Source of the DNA: Mycolicibacterium confluentis
GTDB taxonomy: Bacteria; Actinomycetota; Actinomycetes; Mycobacteriales; Mycobacteriaceae
Length of the DNA: 64,000 bases
Reading direction: 5' to 3'
Assembly: GCF_010729895.1 (NCBI RefSeq)
Contig: NZ_AP022612.1
Location: forward strand, 3,348,001 to 3,412,000
A program made the translations under genes and the position numbers. The notes below the pieces were generated by a model, which was not told the DNA's origin, ran no database searches, and saw nothing but the letters and a program-made list of their open reading frames with translations. Shown here piece by piece: positions 63,417 to 64,000 of this stretch (positions are counted from its first letter, which is position 1; every line of letters starts with the position of its first letter).

Positions 63417-64000
63417 TCACCCGGCGACGTAGGCCGCCAGGTGCTCCCCCGTCAGCGTCGTCGCGTTGGCCACCAGGTCTTCGGGCGTGCCCTCAAAGAC
63501 CACCCGGCCGCCGTCATGGCCGGCACCCGGCCCCAGATCGATGATCCAGTCGGCATGCGCCATCACCGCCTGATGGTGCTCGATCACGATGACCGATCTG
63601 CCGCCGTCGACGAGCCGGTCCAACAGGCCCAGAAGCTGCTGGACGTCGGCCAGGTGCAGACCCGAAGTCGGCTCGTCGAGGACGAAGACGTCCGCCTTGT
63701 CCTTGTCGCCGAGGCGGGTCGCCAGTTTGAGGCGTTGACGCTCGCCGCCTGACAGCGTGGTGAGCGGTTGGCCCAGTTGCAGATACCCGAGTCCGACATC
63801 CGCGAGGCGTTCCAGGATGCTGTGCGCCGCCGGTGTCCGTGCCTCACCGTCGCCGAAGAAAGCCTGCGCCTCGGCCACGGGCATCGCCAGCACCTCGGCG
63901 ATGTTGCGGCCCCCCAGGGTGTGCTCCAGCACCGACGCCTGGAACCGACGGCCCTCGCACTCCTCACACGGGGATTCGACGGTGGCCATGACACCGAGTT
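63417..64000 (-). CDS. UvrA-family ABC protein, 3' end only
   Basis: The C-terminal part of a UvrA-family ATPase runs off the right edge, about 194 residues being visible. It contains [11 protein letters not shown] (zinc-type Cys pair), [16 protein letters not shown] (signature), [19 protein letters not shown] (Walker B) and [25 protein letters not shown], all typical of UvrA. The variant spacing near the zinc motif and context suit a UvrA2-like copy as well as UvrA, and I cannot choose without the missing part. Confidence 0.82.
   Translation of the reverse strand, partial: LGVMATVESPCEECEGRRFQASVLEHTLGGRNIAEVLAMPVAEAQAFFGDGEARTPAAHSILERLADVGLGYLQLGQPLTTLSGGERQRLKLATRLGDKDKADVFVLDEPTSGLHLADVQQLLGLLDRLVDGGRSVIVIEHHQAVMAHADWIIDLGPGAGHDGGRVVFEGTPEDLVANATTLTGEHLAAYVAG

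Overview
The window is high-GC actinobacterial DNA and almost certainly comes from a mycobacterium, probably an environmental fast-growing species. The evidence is a complete yrbEAB-mceABCDEF operon with Mce-associated proteins, an antigen 85-type mycolyltransferase, a FadE5-type acyl-CoA dehydrogenase, two REP13E12-type HNH endonuclease repeats, and many leaderless, GTG-started, ATGA/GTGA-overlapped genes. All functional calls rest on motif reading and family knowledge. No database search was possible.

Layout. 1-1.8 kb: REP13E12 copy 1 (minus). 1.9-9.0 kb: lipid-catabolism genes (three SDRs, an Ltp-type thiolase, a MaoC pair, a GDSAGG esterase) plus a single-chain tandem TetR regulator with the architecture of M. 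tuberculosis Mce3R. 9.1-19.8 kb: the mce operon on the minus strand (yrbEA, yrbEB, mceA-F, two Mce-associated proteins, a secreted CAP-domain protein). 19.8-20.6 kb: the only long gap, a divergent control region with several palindromes. 20.6-26.0 kb: a P450 with an adjacent FMN/[2Fe-2S] reductase, an LLM-class oxidoreductase and an HAPMO-sized Baeyer-Villiger monooxygenase. 26.0-37.1 kb: AMP-forming and NDP-forming acyl-CoA synthetases, a flavin monooxygenase-like protein, a secreted histidine phosphatase, a second esterase, FadE5, and a second tandem TetR. 37.1-44.7 kb: an eight-gene minus-strand operon (SDR, enoyl-CoA hydratase, AttH-like protein, acyl-CoA synthetase, acyl-CoA dehydrogenase, SDR, APH-type kinase, small helical protein) that resembles the Pseudomonas levulinate (lva) 4-hydroxyacyl-CoA kinase pathway. 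44.8-46.6 kb: REP13E12 copy 2. 46.7-51.9 kb: antigen 85 homologue, MgtE, a DapB-like oxidoreductase with a KshA-like Rieske oxygenase, and a TetR. 52.0-60.9 kb: a purine/urate module (permease-OHCU fusion, OHCU decarboxylase, HIU hydrolase, FAD urate hydroxylase, guanine deaminase, xanthine dehydrogenase). 60.9-64.0 kb: a DUF899-SRPBCC fusion, an SDR, a small secreted protein and the 3' end of a UvrA-family gene.

How it fits together. The region between the two REP13E12 copies looks like one lipid or terpenoid/steroid-like import-and-degradation island: Mce importer, hydroxylation and Baeyer-Villiger oxidation, CoA activation, beta-oxidation, and a 4-hydroxyacyl-CoA bypass. Its divergent promoters repeatedly carry a TAACTA-type motif, often with a nearby CCCGATA element. 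I suggest this is the operator of the two tandem TetR proteins. The substrate cannot be told from sequence. The second module would take guanine or xanthine to allantoin, and no allantoinase is visible.
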